Assembly (NCBI GenBank): GCA_938045585.1
Contig: CALIAU010000002.1
Span: 186,001 to 250,000 of the forward strand
Reading direction: 5' to 3'
Source of the DNA: an uncultured Saprospiraceae bacterium
GTDB lineage: Bacteria; Bacteroidota; Bacteroidia; Chitinophagales; Saprospiraceae
DNA: 64,000 nucleotides
Under the pieces are notes generated by a model. It had not been told where the DNA came from, did no database searches, and worked only from the letters and a program-made list of their open reading frames with translations. This document shows positions 32,742-41,127 of the stretch, piece by piece. The translations under genes were made by a program, and so were the position numbers. The number at the start of each line of letters is the position of its first letter. The first letter of the stretch is position 1.

Positions 32742-34152
32742 GGACCGATTTGACGATATCATTAAAGATAAAATGGAATCCATGAAAATGGAATCCAACG
32801 GTAATGCCTGGGAGGATTTTAGCAAACGATTGGATTCTGAATTAGGACCGGAATATGAAAAAACAATCGATAGACAGCTTGACGCTGAAGTGCATCAAAA
32901 AATGAATAACCTGAAGGCTTCATTTAAATCCTCCCACTGGCTTTTACTGAAAGATAAGTTGGAAACACAGGCACTTTACTTGAAGAATCTATATTCTTCT
33001 AAAGCATTTGAGCTCGTTATCTTCCTACTCCTATTTATAACATTCGCACAACAATTACCTCTACCAGTTCAGTTCGAATTGGATAATAAAATATATGCTC
33101 TAGATCATTCTATTAACAAAATAGAATTGACCACTCTCAAGCCTATCGATAAAATTAAGCATCCATACCAGACACAGAGTATTGCTGGTTCACATTTTAG
33201 TATAGCCTTACAGACGCAGGAAGAAACAAAGCAGAAGGCAACTCAGCCTATGGTAGAGCAGAGCATAGTTGATAATTCTACCTACATCGCAAATAATACT
33301 GCAAGCACGACGAATTCTACTCTAGCATTGGATAAGCTAGAAACGGATCTAATAGAACAAATAGCTCCAATTAATCCACTTGCTTCCCTAGATATAGAAC
33401 TAGACAGAGCTAACACAGATATTGCACCGCAAGCTGTGCACCTAGGCGATGCGATACATACAATAAAAAAAGGAAAAGCAGAGAAATGGCTTAGCATGCA
33501 CGCATCCGTAGACAATAATATTATCCGCACACCTCGGGATCCTGTCGTTGACATAGATCCCTATAACAATTTTGCAGCTGGTTTTAGCGGTGGCGTTAAC
33601 TTTGACCTAAAAGCAGACGGTGTAGAATTAGGTACTGGATTATCCTATTCTAGCGTACGCTATAGTCCACAAGAAGTAATTAATATTACAGGTGGCATCT
33701 CAAATGGTATTGTAGAGACTAGCCTTAAGGATATTGCATTTACCTATATCACAGTTCCCCTAAATCTTAAATTCCACTTTTTAGAAATTGGTTCTTGGTC
33801 TAGCTTTGCTCAGTTTGGAATAAACCTGAACTCAGTACTTACTGCCTCCTACCAAAATACAGAGGTGACATCTAGGACTGCTCCTGTACCAGTCAGGCCT
33901 CTTAATCCTAATGCATTTCGAAATCCGCCACCAGTTATAACAAGCCCTCCAGGACTCTTAGAAGGTGGATCCTTTTCAGACAATATATTCCTACATGCTA
34001 GTGTAGGACTAGGTATCCAGAAAAATTTTAGTGATAAAATGGGACTCTATGCCTCATTAAACTATAGTAATCACTTCTTGAATAGCCTAGGTCCCAATGA
34101 CGATTATCTAGATAAAGCATCGCTCACATTAGGTGCTCGATATAGACTCTAA
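32734..34152 (+). CDS. Putative anti-sigma / outer-membrane-barrel-like membrane protein (second copy)
   Basis: A 472-residue protein built like the product of 18341: a charged cytoplasmic N terminus (RFDDIIKDKMES..NAWEDFSKRLDSEL), here longer and with an apparent internal repeat (W-x-x-F/L-x-x-x-L at about 26 and 69), one transmembrane helix (about 90-108), a linker, and a C-terminal beta-rich domain (about 245-472) with SAGFSGGVNF-, TGLSYSSVRY- and SLTLGARYRL-type strands. The barrel-like part resembles PorT-family outer-membrane domains. The anti-sigma role is inferred from the translational coupling to the sigma factor. Confidence 0.65.
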   Translation: MTKDRFDDIIKDKMESMKMESNGNAWEDFSKRLDSELGPEYEKTIDRQLDAEVHQKMNNLKASFKSSHWLLLKDKLETQALYLKNLYSSKAFELVIFLLLFITFAQQLPLPVQFELDNKIYALDHSINKIELTTLKPIDKIKHPYQTQSIAGSHFSIALQTQEETKQKATQPMVEQSIVDNSTYIANNTASTTNSTLALDKLETDLIEQIAPINPLASLDIELDRANTDIAPQAVHLGDAIHTIKKGKAEKWLSMHASVDNNIIRTPRDPVVDIDPYNNFAAGFSGGVNFDLKADGVELGTGLSYSSVRYSPQEVINITGGISNGIVETSLKDIAFTYITVPLNLKFHFLEIGSWSSFAQFGINLNSVLTASYQNTEVTSRTAPVPVRPLNPNAFRNPPPVITSPPGLLEGGSFSDNIFLHASVGLGIQKNFSDKMGLYASLNYSNHFLNSLGPNDDYLDKASLTLGARYRL

Positions 34153-34295
34153 TTCCCTTATATCTTCCAGCCAAATGCACTGTATCTATTGGCCAAATGT
34201 ATCGTGCAAGAGACAATAAGTCTGTTTTCATTAAAAACTCCTTATTTTTCTAGTTACCGTACAATAATTCTTTGAATGCTTGGGTTACAATATCA

Positions 34296-35057
34296 ATGAG
34301 TATAAATCCAGCAATTAATAAAATTAAATTTTCTACAATCTGCTCGGCAGCGGTCCTAACATTATTTTTGTTTTCCGCCTTTACTCCTGCCAAAAATAAT
34401 CTCACTCCTAAACAAATCCCTGTCTTAAATATCAACTTTTATATGATGGGAAGAGATAACTTAGACATGGATGTCCCACTAAAGATTGGAGAAAATGTAG
34501 AATACCTTAACCAAGAATTTGAAGGAGAAATACTCTTTGAATTAAATGAAATATTCATGGATTCCCAGGGGGCCTATCTGCCTGATTTGTATCAAAATTT
34601 TAGAAGAGGTGCACATGCAGAAATAAACAGAATTGTAAAACCTTTAGAAAAGAAAGGGGGAGTCAATGTATATCTTTTTGATACTTACTGTGAAGAAAAT
34701 TCCTCAACAGCACTCATGGGATTCACCCCAAGACTAAAAATGCGTGAAGAAACTTATGCTGTCAATAGTCCAAATTTTGACCGGATTTACATGGCCTATC
34801 AAGGACTAGAAGATAGATCTACCCTCGTGCACGAAATGGGACATTTCTTAGGACTAAAGCATCCTTGGGAGTTAGGCCCAGGTGATAAATATCAAATGGG
34901 ATTAAGAAACGCTGCCGAAATAAATACAAACCATATGGCCTATGGAGCTAATGTGTCAAGCTTTACTAAACAGCAGTTGGAAAAAATGAAAATGCATGCG
35001 CTCAAGTATCGCACCTACCTCATGAGCAAAATAATTTCAAACTACAACAGGGCCTAG
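34296..35057 (+). CDS. Secreted zinc metalloprotease, metzincin-like (M43-type?)
   Basis: A 253-residue protein with an N-terminal hydrophobic segment (about 14-30, signal peptide) and a zinc-binding HEMGHFLGLKHPW (about 179-191), the HExxHxxGxxH motif of metzincins. A Met in NHMAYG about 34 residues later could be the Met-turn. The WELG/GDKYQMG segment after the motif resembles pappalysin-like (M43) proteins, but it is shorter. I chose the ATG at 34296; the in-frame TTG at 34272 adds residues before the signal peptide. It follows the sigma/barrel module in the same direction after 143 bp. Confidence 0.75.
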   Translation: MSINPAINKIKFSTICSAAVLTLFLFSAFTPAKNNLTPKQIPVLNINFYMMGRDNLDMDVPLKIGENVEYLNQEFEGEILFELNEIFMDSQGAYLPDLYQNFRRGAHAEINRIVKPLEKKGGVNVYLFDTYCEENSSTALMGFTPRLKMREETYAVNSPNFDRIYMAYQGLEDRSTLVHEMGHFLGLKHPWELGPGDKYQMGLRNAAEINTNHMAYGANVSSFTKQQLEKMKMHALKYRTYLMSKIISNYNRA

Positions 35058-35120
35058 TTCTACATTTGTAAGTACACGCTTGCAAACAAATCAAATCCTG
35101 AATTTCCATATCTTCGCAGC

Positions 35121-36920
35121 ATGTACATGGAAGCAATAACTGCATACAAGCAGCAAATAGCCAAATTCAGCAAACTCCTCATAGAACAAAAACGCACCCA
35201 CCAAATGTGGAGCATGATTCGCCTGTTTGGCTTTCTCGCTCTAGTTGCTCTCATAATACTCGCTTTCAACAAACACCTAGCCCTAGGTATTTTGGCAATT
35301 TATCTAGCTGCCTTCCTCTTTTACAAAATATTGAAGCAACATGAGCAGGTTACACGCGCAAAAGAGAAAAGTGAGAAGATCTTAAAAATAAATGAACACG
35401 AAATCTCCTTTCTAGAATCCCTGAAACCATTTAGGAATACAGGAGAACGCTACCGAGACAACGCCCATCCCTATGCATCTGATTTTGATCTATTCGGCGC
35501 ACATTCATTGTTTCAATATATCGAACGTACATGTACACGCTATGGCAAGGATATGTTGGCACATAGACTCAAGCAAGCACTTGCCAAAGAAGAAATCCTT
35601 GCAAACCAATCTGCCATCTCTGAACTCATCCCTAAACTAAACTGGAGACAGGGCTTCATGGCATATGACCTCAAACAAAAAGATGATGACCTAGATAGAA
35701 CTGCTCTGACAAATTGGAAAGAATATAATACCGTCCTTGTCCACAAAAACTACTTTGCTATTATTAGAATCATCTTACCAATAATTGCTCTTATAGCCTT
35801 CGTAGGACTCTGTTTTTATGTCCCATGGTATATTGCCTTACTCGCCTTTCTTCCTTCTATTCTAATACAAAGAAGATATGCAGAACATATAGACACCTTC
35901 CATACATTTTCAGAGCACAGCTTAAAATATATTTCGGCTTATAAAAACCTCATTGAGGAAATAGAAAATGAAGTCTTCCATGATCCAAGACTAAAAGATT
36001 TACAAGCAACCTTTCTTAAGGGGAAACGCACTTCCAAAAAACTAAAACAGCTAGAATGGTACCTCAGCCAAATAGATATAAAAAACAATTTCTTTGGCGC
36101 CATCTTTAATATCATAACACTCTACGACATACAGTTTACCCTTGCACTAGAAAAATGGAAGGAAGAAAACAAACAGGACTTAGACGCATGGACAAACGCA
36201 CTCGCAGAATTCGAACTTTTACAATCTCTAGCAAATCTCGCTTTTAATAATAAGGACTGGACCTTCCCTGAAATACAAGGAAATTCGATTGCCTGTACAC
36301 AGATAGGACATCCGCTTATTGCCGCGAACAAACGTGTATCAAACACGATTACATTACCTGTGGAACAACACATCAAACTTATAACAGGTTCCAACATGGC
36401 CGGTAAGAGCACCTTCCAGAGAACAATTGGTATGAATATGATACTCTCTTATTGTGGCTCTAAGGTATGCGCAAAACAACTATCCCTACCCATCTTACAA
36501 GTGCTCAGCAGCATGCGTACGCAGGACGACCTATCAAAGGATGCTTCTGGATTCTATGCCGAACTTCTTAGATTAAAAATGGTACTAGAAAAAGTACAAT
36601 CAAATGGACAGAACTACTTCTTTATTGATGAAATACTTAAGGGAACAAATACCGACGATAGACACAAAGGATCAAAGGCTCTCATTAAACAACTCCTTCG
36701 ATCAAAGGGTGCCGGACTCATTTCAACTCACGATCTCGAACTAGCAAAATTAGAAGACGAACTGAATGGACAACTAGAAAACATATCGTTCGAAGTAGAT
36801 GTTATCGATGATAAACTCGCCTTCGATTATACTGTAAAAAAAGGTGTAAGCAAAAGTTTTAATGCAAGCAAACTCATGGAAAGTATAGGAATACAAATTG
36901 AAGAAAATGACCCTTCCTAA
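35121..36920 (+). CDS. Membrane-anchored MutS-family ATPase
   Basis: A 599-residue protein with the MutS ATPase domain: Walker A TGSNMAGKST (about 422-431), a Q-loop region, LSSMRTQDDLSKDASGFYAEL, and Walker B YFFIDEILKGTNTDDR (about 498-513), then ISTHDLELA. Two transmembrane helices lie near the N terminus (about 30-70) and two more at about 210-255, between a core helical (lever) region. No mismatch-recognition domain is present. This matches the Bacteroidota 'MutS-like' proteins of the short, membrane-bound subgroup, whose role is not mismatch repair as in MutS1. A function at a membrane-DNA interface is inference. ATG at 35127 is an alternative start. Confidence 0.87.
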   Translation: MYMEAITAYKQQIAKFSKLLIEQKRTHQMWSMIRLFGFLALVALIILAFNKHLALGILAIYLAAFLFYKILKQHEQVTRAKEKSEKILKINEHEISFLESLKPFRNTGERYRDNAHPYASDFDLFGAHSLFQYIERTCTRYGKDMLAHRLKQALAKEEILANQSAISELIPKLNWRQGFMAYDLKQKDDDLDRTALTNWKEYNTVLVHKNYFAIIRIILPIIALIAFVGLCFYVPWYIALLAFLPSILIQRRYAEHIDTFHTFSEHSLKYISAYKNLIEEIENEVFHDPRLKDLQATFLKGKRTSKKLKQLEWYLSQIDIKNNFFGAIFNIITLYDIQFTLALEKWKEENKQDLDAWTNALAEFELLQSLANLAFNNKDWTFPEIQGNSIACTQIGHPLIAANKRVSNTITLPVEQHIKLITGSNMAGKSTFQRTIGMNMILSYCGSKVCAKQLSLPILQVLSSMRTQDDLSKDASGFYAELLRLKMVLEKVQSNGQNYFFIDEILKGTNTDDRHKGSKALIKQLLRSKGAGLISTHDLELAKLEDELNGQLENISFEVDVIDDKLAFDYTVKKGVSKSFNASKLMESIGIQIEENDPS

Positions 36921-36943
36921 AACATCAAAAGATCATCGCTTAG

Positions 36944-37396
36944 CTACAGATTTGCCTTCTTAATCCTGTCTAAGTCACGTTTATTATCTCTATCCTTAAT
37001 TGTGTCTCTTTTGTCGTAGGCTTTCTTACCCTGTGCCAAAGCAATTTCTACTTTTATATGGCCTCGCTCAGACATGTACATACGATATGGGACAATTGCA
37101 AATCCTTTTTCTTTGGTCTTCTTTAACAACTTGCGCAATTCAGGTTTACGTAAAAGCAACTTCCGGTCCTGTCTAGTCTCATGGTTATTAATATTACCCA
37201 GTTCATACTCACCAATAAATAGACTTTTGATAAAAAGTTCATTCCCCTTAAACAAACAATAGGCATCAGAAAGGTTGGCATTACCTAACTTGATGGACTT
37301 CACCTCCGTTCCTCGTAAAACTATCCCAGCTTCAAAGGATTGCAAAAAATGATATTCATACTTTGCACGCTTCTTTACAATTTCTATTTTCTTCAT
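36944..37396 (-). CDS. smpB: SsrA-binding protein SmpB
   Basis: A 150-residue OB-fold protein that delivers tmRNA to stalled ribosomes. Features: the N-terminal block KKRAKYEYHFLQSFEAGIVLRGTEVKSIKLGNANLSDAY, the central INNHETRQDRKLLLRKPEL, and the C-terminal ALAQGKKAYDKRDTIKDRDNKRDLDRIKK tail that reaches the decoding centre. It is convergent with the MutS-like gene (23-bp gap). A TATATTTG promoter element lies ten bases before its start. The ssrA gene was not seen in the window. Confidence 0.97.
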   Translation of the reverse strand: MKKIEIVKKRAKYEYHFLQSFEAGIVLRGTEVKSIKLGNANLSDAYCLFKGNELFIKSLFIGEYELGNINNHETRQDRKLLLRKPELRKLLKKTKEKGFAIVPYRMYMSERGHIKVEIALAQGKKAYDKRDTIKDRDNKRDLDRIKKANL

Positions 37397-37406
37397 ATCC
37401 GCTGTG

Positions 37407-37414
37407 CAAATATA
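37407..37414 (-). promoter_or_regulatory. -7 promoter element of smpB
   Basis: The minus strand reads TATATTTG, an exact TAnnTTTG match; the ATG at 37396 follows ten bases later, so the leader is very short. Confidence 0.55.
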
Positions 37415-37546
37415 GCTAGTCCATCTCCTAAAGCAAGAGCTACGTTAAAATTTGTTAAATACGAAATATTTCGTAAATAAATTTCCATCTTACGTTTGAT
37501 TAAACCATTCACTATATTTATAGTCTAACTTGATATATACCTTACA

Positions 37547-38305
37547 ATGAAAATTATATTTAGCTCCCTACTCTGTCTTTTTCTATTTAATACTGCCATT
37601 GGACAAATGTTGGAAGGCACCATAGTTTATGAAGAAAAGATAAATATTCATAAAAACCTGCCTCCTGAAGCTGAAGCAATGAAGGCAAATATTCCTGAAT
37701 TCAGAACCTCCAATCATTTTCTGTACTTTAATAAAGAGGAAAGCTTCTATACGCCCAAGAAAGAGGAAAATAAAGAACGAGAATTTAGAGCAGGTTCCGG
37801 AAGAAGAGGTGGCCCTAGAGTAAGAGGTGGTAGAAACCGAAGTAAAATCTATACTAATCTAGCGGATAAGACAACTAAATCTTCTCAAGATCTATTTGGG
37901 AAGCAGTTTTTAGTTTCTGGAGAAGCAGACGCACATAAATGGAAAATAAGTGGTGAACAAAAGCAAGTAGGTTCCTACCTCTGTCAAAAAGCAACACTCC
38001 AAGATTCTACAATGAATATGGAAGTTTGGTTTACACCTATGATTCCAGTATCTGCAGGACCCGGAAGATATGGTGGATTACCTGGTTTGATTTTGCACAT
38101 TGACATTGACGAAGGCTCAAGACAAATTACTGCCCAGGATATTGTTCTGGAAAGTTTAGAAGAAGGCTTGATCATAGAACCTACGGAAGGTGAAAAAATA
38201 TCCAAAGAAGAATATCAAAAATTGCGTGAAGAAAAAATGAAAGAAATGCAAGCTGAGTTTGGTGGAAGAGGAAATAGATTCAGATTCAATAGAAGAAGAA
38301 ATTAA
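37547..38305 (+). CDS. GLPGLI-family protein
   Basis: A 252-residue secreted protein of the Bacteroidota GLPGLI family (TIGR01200). The signal peptide (SSLLCLFLFNTAIGQ) is followed by the usual start LEGTIVYEEKI, EVWFTPMIPVSAGPGRYGGLPGLIL containing the name-giving GLPGLI, and a Gln/Arg/Gly-rich C terminus (RGGPRVRGGRNR about 88-102, GGRGNRFRFNRRRN at the end). The function is unknown; in this phylum the gene usually precedes a TonB-receptor-like gene, as it does here with a 24-bp gap. Confidence 0.95.
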   Translation: MKIIFSSLLCLFLFNTAIGQMLEGTIVYEEKINIHKNLPPEAEAMKANIPEFRTSNHFLYFNKEESFYTPKKEENKEREFRAGSGRRGGPRVRGGRNRSKIYTNLADKTTKSSQDLFGKQFLVSGEADAHKWKISGEQKQVGSYLCQKATLQDSTMNMEVWFTPMIPVSAGPGRYGGLPGLILHIDIDEGSRQITAQDIVLESLEEGLIIEPTEGEKISKEEYQKLREEKMKEMQAEFGGRGNRFRFNRRRN

Positions 38306-38329
38306 ACCGCTTACTTCCCAACTTTAATC

Positions 38330-41101
38330 ATGAAAATATACCTACTTTCTCTTTTCCTATTTTGCTCCCAACTACTATTAGGGCAAGACTATAATATTAT
38401 TGGTTCCATCCTTGATGCAAACAGCAATGAAACCTTACCGAATGCTACGGTTGTCCTGCTTAATGCCACCGACTCTGTATATGTAAATTTTGCTCTAACC
38501 GATAATACAGGTAATTTTAAAATCGGATCAATTGCAAAAGGATCCTATATCTTACAAATCACCTATCTAGGATATAACCAGCATACACAAAACCTAGACC
38601 TCGCTGAAGATAAGGACTTAGCAAATATCTTACTCACACCCACTCTAAACCAACTGGAAGATGTAGTCATAGAAGGAGAACGTGTTCCCGTTACTGTCAA
38701 AAAAGATACGTTGGTTTATAACGCAGATGCCTTTAAAACACAGCCCAATGATGTCGTAGAAGATCTTCTTCGTAAGATGCCAGGCATTGAGGTAGAAAGC
38801 GATGGTACGATTATAGCCCAGGGTGAAGAAGTAGAACAGGTACTGGTAGATGGAAAGGAATTTTTCGGTACCGACCCAAAAATTGCTACACGGAATCTAC
38901 CTGCAAAGGCTATAGACAAAGTAGAAGTCTTTGACAAAAAATCGGATATGGCGGAGTTCTCTGGAATTGATGATGGTGAACGTCAGAAGACTATGAATCT
39001 TGAATTAAAAGAGGACCATAAGAAAGGATACTTTGGAACAGTAGAAGGAGGCTATGGCACGGAAGAGAGATATAAAGGAAAATTCTCATTGAATAGATTT
39101 AGCCCAAAACTACAAATGAGTTCCATTGCCAATGCTAACAATATAAATGAGCAAGGCTTCTCCGTCCAAGAATATATGAATTTCATGAGTACTCTAGGTA
39201 CGGGAACAAATAGGACAAGACTCGGACAGGGAGGAGTGCCAATTAATCGTGGCTTGAGTGATGGTTTTGTAAACACAGCTGCAGGTGGTCTTAACATGAA
39301 CTACGAATTTGCTAAAAACACAGATCTGAATCTTAGCTATTTTGCCAACTCTATTAAGAACACGATTGACCAAAGCTCTGATAGAGAAACCTTCCTTAGA
39401 GGCTCGGAGGTGTTTTTTTCGCAGGATTCTTCAAATCAAGTCTCCTCTAATTTAAACCATAAACTAACTCTAAAATTTGAACACGAAATAGACACGACAC
39501 AGGATATCCGACTTACAAGTACTCTTGGATTTAATTCTGCAGATCTCGGATCATTCAATAATAGTCTGGTAAGCACAGCACGTGACATTAGGGAAAATAC
39601 AGGCGAACGAGATTATGACTCGGAAGGGACTAACCATAATATAGCAGGAACATTTTTATATCGCAAGAAATTTGGTTCAGTCAAAAAAAGAATCTTTTCA
39701 CTCAATACTTCGATAAATAATGCGCAGAATGACTTTATTGGAAATCTGCTTTCAGAAAACATATTCTTACCAGATGATCCTATTAACAGAACACTAGAAA
39801 ATATATTGCAGAGTCAATCACAAATTGATTCTGACAATTCGTATCAGATAAGGACTTCTTTTGTAGAACCACTTGGAGGAAACAAGTATTTAGAATTTAA
39901 TTATAGAGTACAGGATTATAACTCTGAATTAGATCGAGACATCTTTGATATTATTGATGACAGAGAATTCCCTAACTCGGAGCTGAGTAGTAGTTATACC
40001 AGGGACTTTATTTATCACAGAATGGGGCTTGGATATCATTTAAATACAGATAAGTCATCATTGACCCTAGAAGCAAACTATCAGAACTCTCAATTGAATG
40101 GTGACATACAAGGAATAGAACCAAATATCCGTTTCGTCCAGAATAGTTTCCTTCCACGCATAACATATAACTATGAATTTCAAAGTGGACATCGCATCAA
40201 TGTGAGATACAATACAAATGTATCAGAACCTTCATTAGATCAACTTCAACCACTCAGTGACAATAGCGATCCTCTAAACATCTATGAAGGGAACCCTAAT
40301 TTGATTTCAGAATACAGACACACCATTCGTTCAAATTATATTAAATGGGATCAATTTAGTTTCAGAAGCCTATTTGGGTTCTTCACAGCAACTTACACAA
40401 AAAATAAAATTACGAATGAAACAATAATCGACGAGCAATTTAGACAGATCACACGTCCAGTCAATATTGATAATGATCTAACAACTCGTGCAAGTGTTTC
40501 CTATTCTAGCCCTATTAGAGCAATAGGTGCCAAAGTGCGTTTAAATCTCTCTAACAGATATCAAAATAGTACTGTATTCATTAACACAGTCCAAAACACA
40601 GTCAATCGAATTACAAATGGTGTAGGAATCACTCTTGAAAATAGATCAAAAGAGAAAATTGATTTTACAATTGGAACTAGATGGAATTTTACAACGAATA
40701 GATATTCAGAAAGCGATTCTAGAGATCAGAACTATGCAGACCAAAATTATTTCTCTGACCTAATTCTCAGCCCGAGTCAGCTTTGGAATTTTGAAACCAA
40801 CTTAGATTTTAATATCTATTCTGGGCAAGATTTTGCGGAACGCCAATTCGTACCTATCTGGAAAGCGAGTACTTCTTTCTACGTATTCAATGACCAAAGA
40901 GGGGAAGTAAAATTATCTGTATTTGACATCTTAAATCAGAATCAAGGTATCAATAGATCAAGTAGTTTAAACTATATCGAAGAGGAACGCACCGTTTCTT
41001 TAGGAAGATTTTACATGCTCAGCTTCATTTACAGCATTAAAGGCTTAGGCCAAGGCAATGCCAGGCAAGGTGGTAGACGTATGATGATAACCCGTGGCTA
41101 A
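38330..41101 (+). CDS. TonB-dependent-receptor-like outer-membrane protein with carboxypeptidase-regulatory-like N-terminal domain
   Basis: A 923-residue protein: signal peptide (LLSLFLFCSQLLLGQ), a carboxypeptidase-D-like regulatory domain (about 20-105: YNIIGSILDANSNETLPNATVVLL), a plug-like domain (about 115-215: NDVVEDLLRKMPGIEVESDGTI, QVLVDGKEFFGTDP), then a beta-barrel to the end. It has the layout of an outer-membrane receptor of the 'outer membrane beta-barrel' (OMP_b-brl_3) type that accompanies GLPGLI. The C terminus is Arg/Gly-rich rather than aromatic. The imported substrate, if any, is unknown. Confidence 0.92.
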   Translation: MKIYLLSLFLFCSQLLLGQDYNIIGSILDANSNETLPNATVVLLNATDSVYVNFALTDNTGNFKIGSIAKGSYILQITYLGYNQHTQNLDLAEDKDLANILLTPTLNQLEDVVIEGERVPVTVKKDTLVYNADAFKTQPNDVVEDLLRKMPGIEVESDGTIIAQGEEVEQVLVDGKEFFGTDPKIATRNLPAKAIDKVEVFDKKSDMAEFSGIDDGERQKTMNLELKEDHKKGYFGTVEGGYGTEERYKGKFSLNRFSPKLQMSSIANANNINEQGFSVQEYMNFMSTLGTGTNRTRLGQGGVPINRGLSDGFVNTAAGGLNMNYEFAKNTDLNLSYFANSIKNTIDQSSDRETFLRGSEVFFSQDSSNQVSSNLNHKLTLKFEHEIDTTQDIRLTSTLGFNSADLGSFNNSLVSTARDIRENTGERDYDSEGTNHNIAGTFLYRKKFGSVKKRIFSLNTSINNAQNDFIGNLLSENIFLPDDPINRTLENILQSQSQIDSDNSYQIRTSFVEPLGGNKYLEFNYRVQDYNSELDRDIFDIIDDREFPNSELSSSYTRDFIYHRMGLGYHLNTDKSSLTLEANYQNSQLNGDIQGIEPNIRFVQNSFLPRITYNYEFQSGHRINVRYNTNVSEPSLDQLQPLSDNSDPLNIYEGNPNLISEYRHTIRSNYIKWDQFSFRSLFGFFTATYTKNKITNETIIDEQFRQITRPVNIDNDLTTRASVSYSSPIRAIGAKVRLNLSNRYQNSTVFINTVQNTVNRITNGVGITLENRSKEKIDFTIGTRWNFTTNRYSESDSRDQNYADQNYFSDLILSPSQLWNFETNLDFNIYSGQDFAERQFVPIWKASTSFYVFNDQRGEVKLSVFDILNQNQGINRSSSLNYIEEERTVSLGRFYMLSFIYSIKGLGQGNARQGGRRMMITRG

Positions 41102-41127
41102 AGAAAAAAACGCAAGATCGTAAGAAA

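Noticed and set aside
34250-34435. Short minus-strand frame overlapping the metzincin start
   Set aside because: It overlaps the signal peptide of a well supported gene and has no recognisable features.
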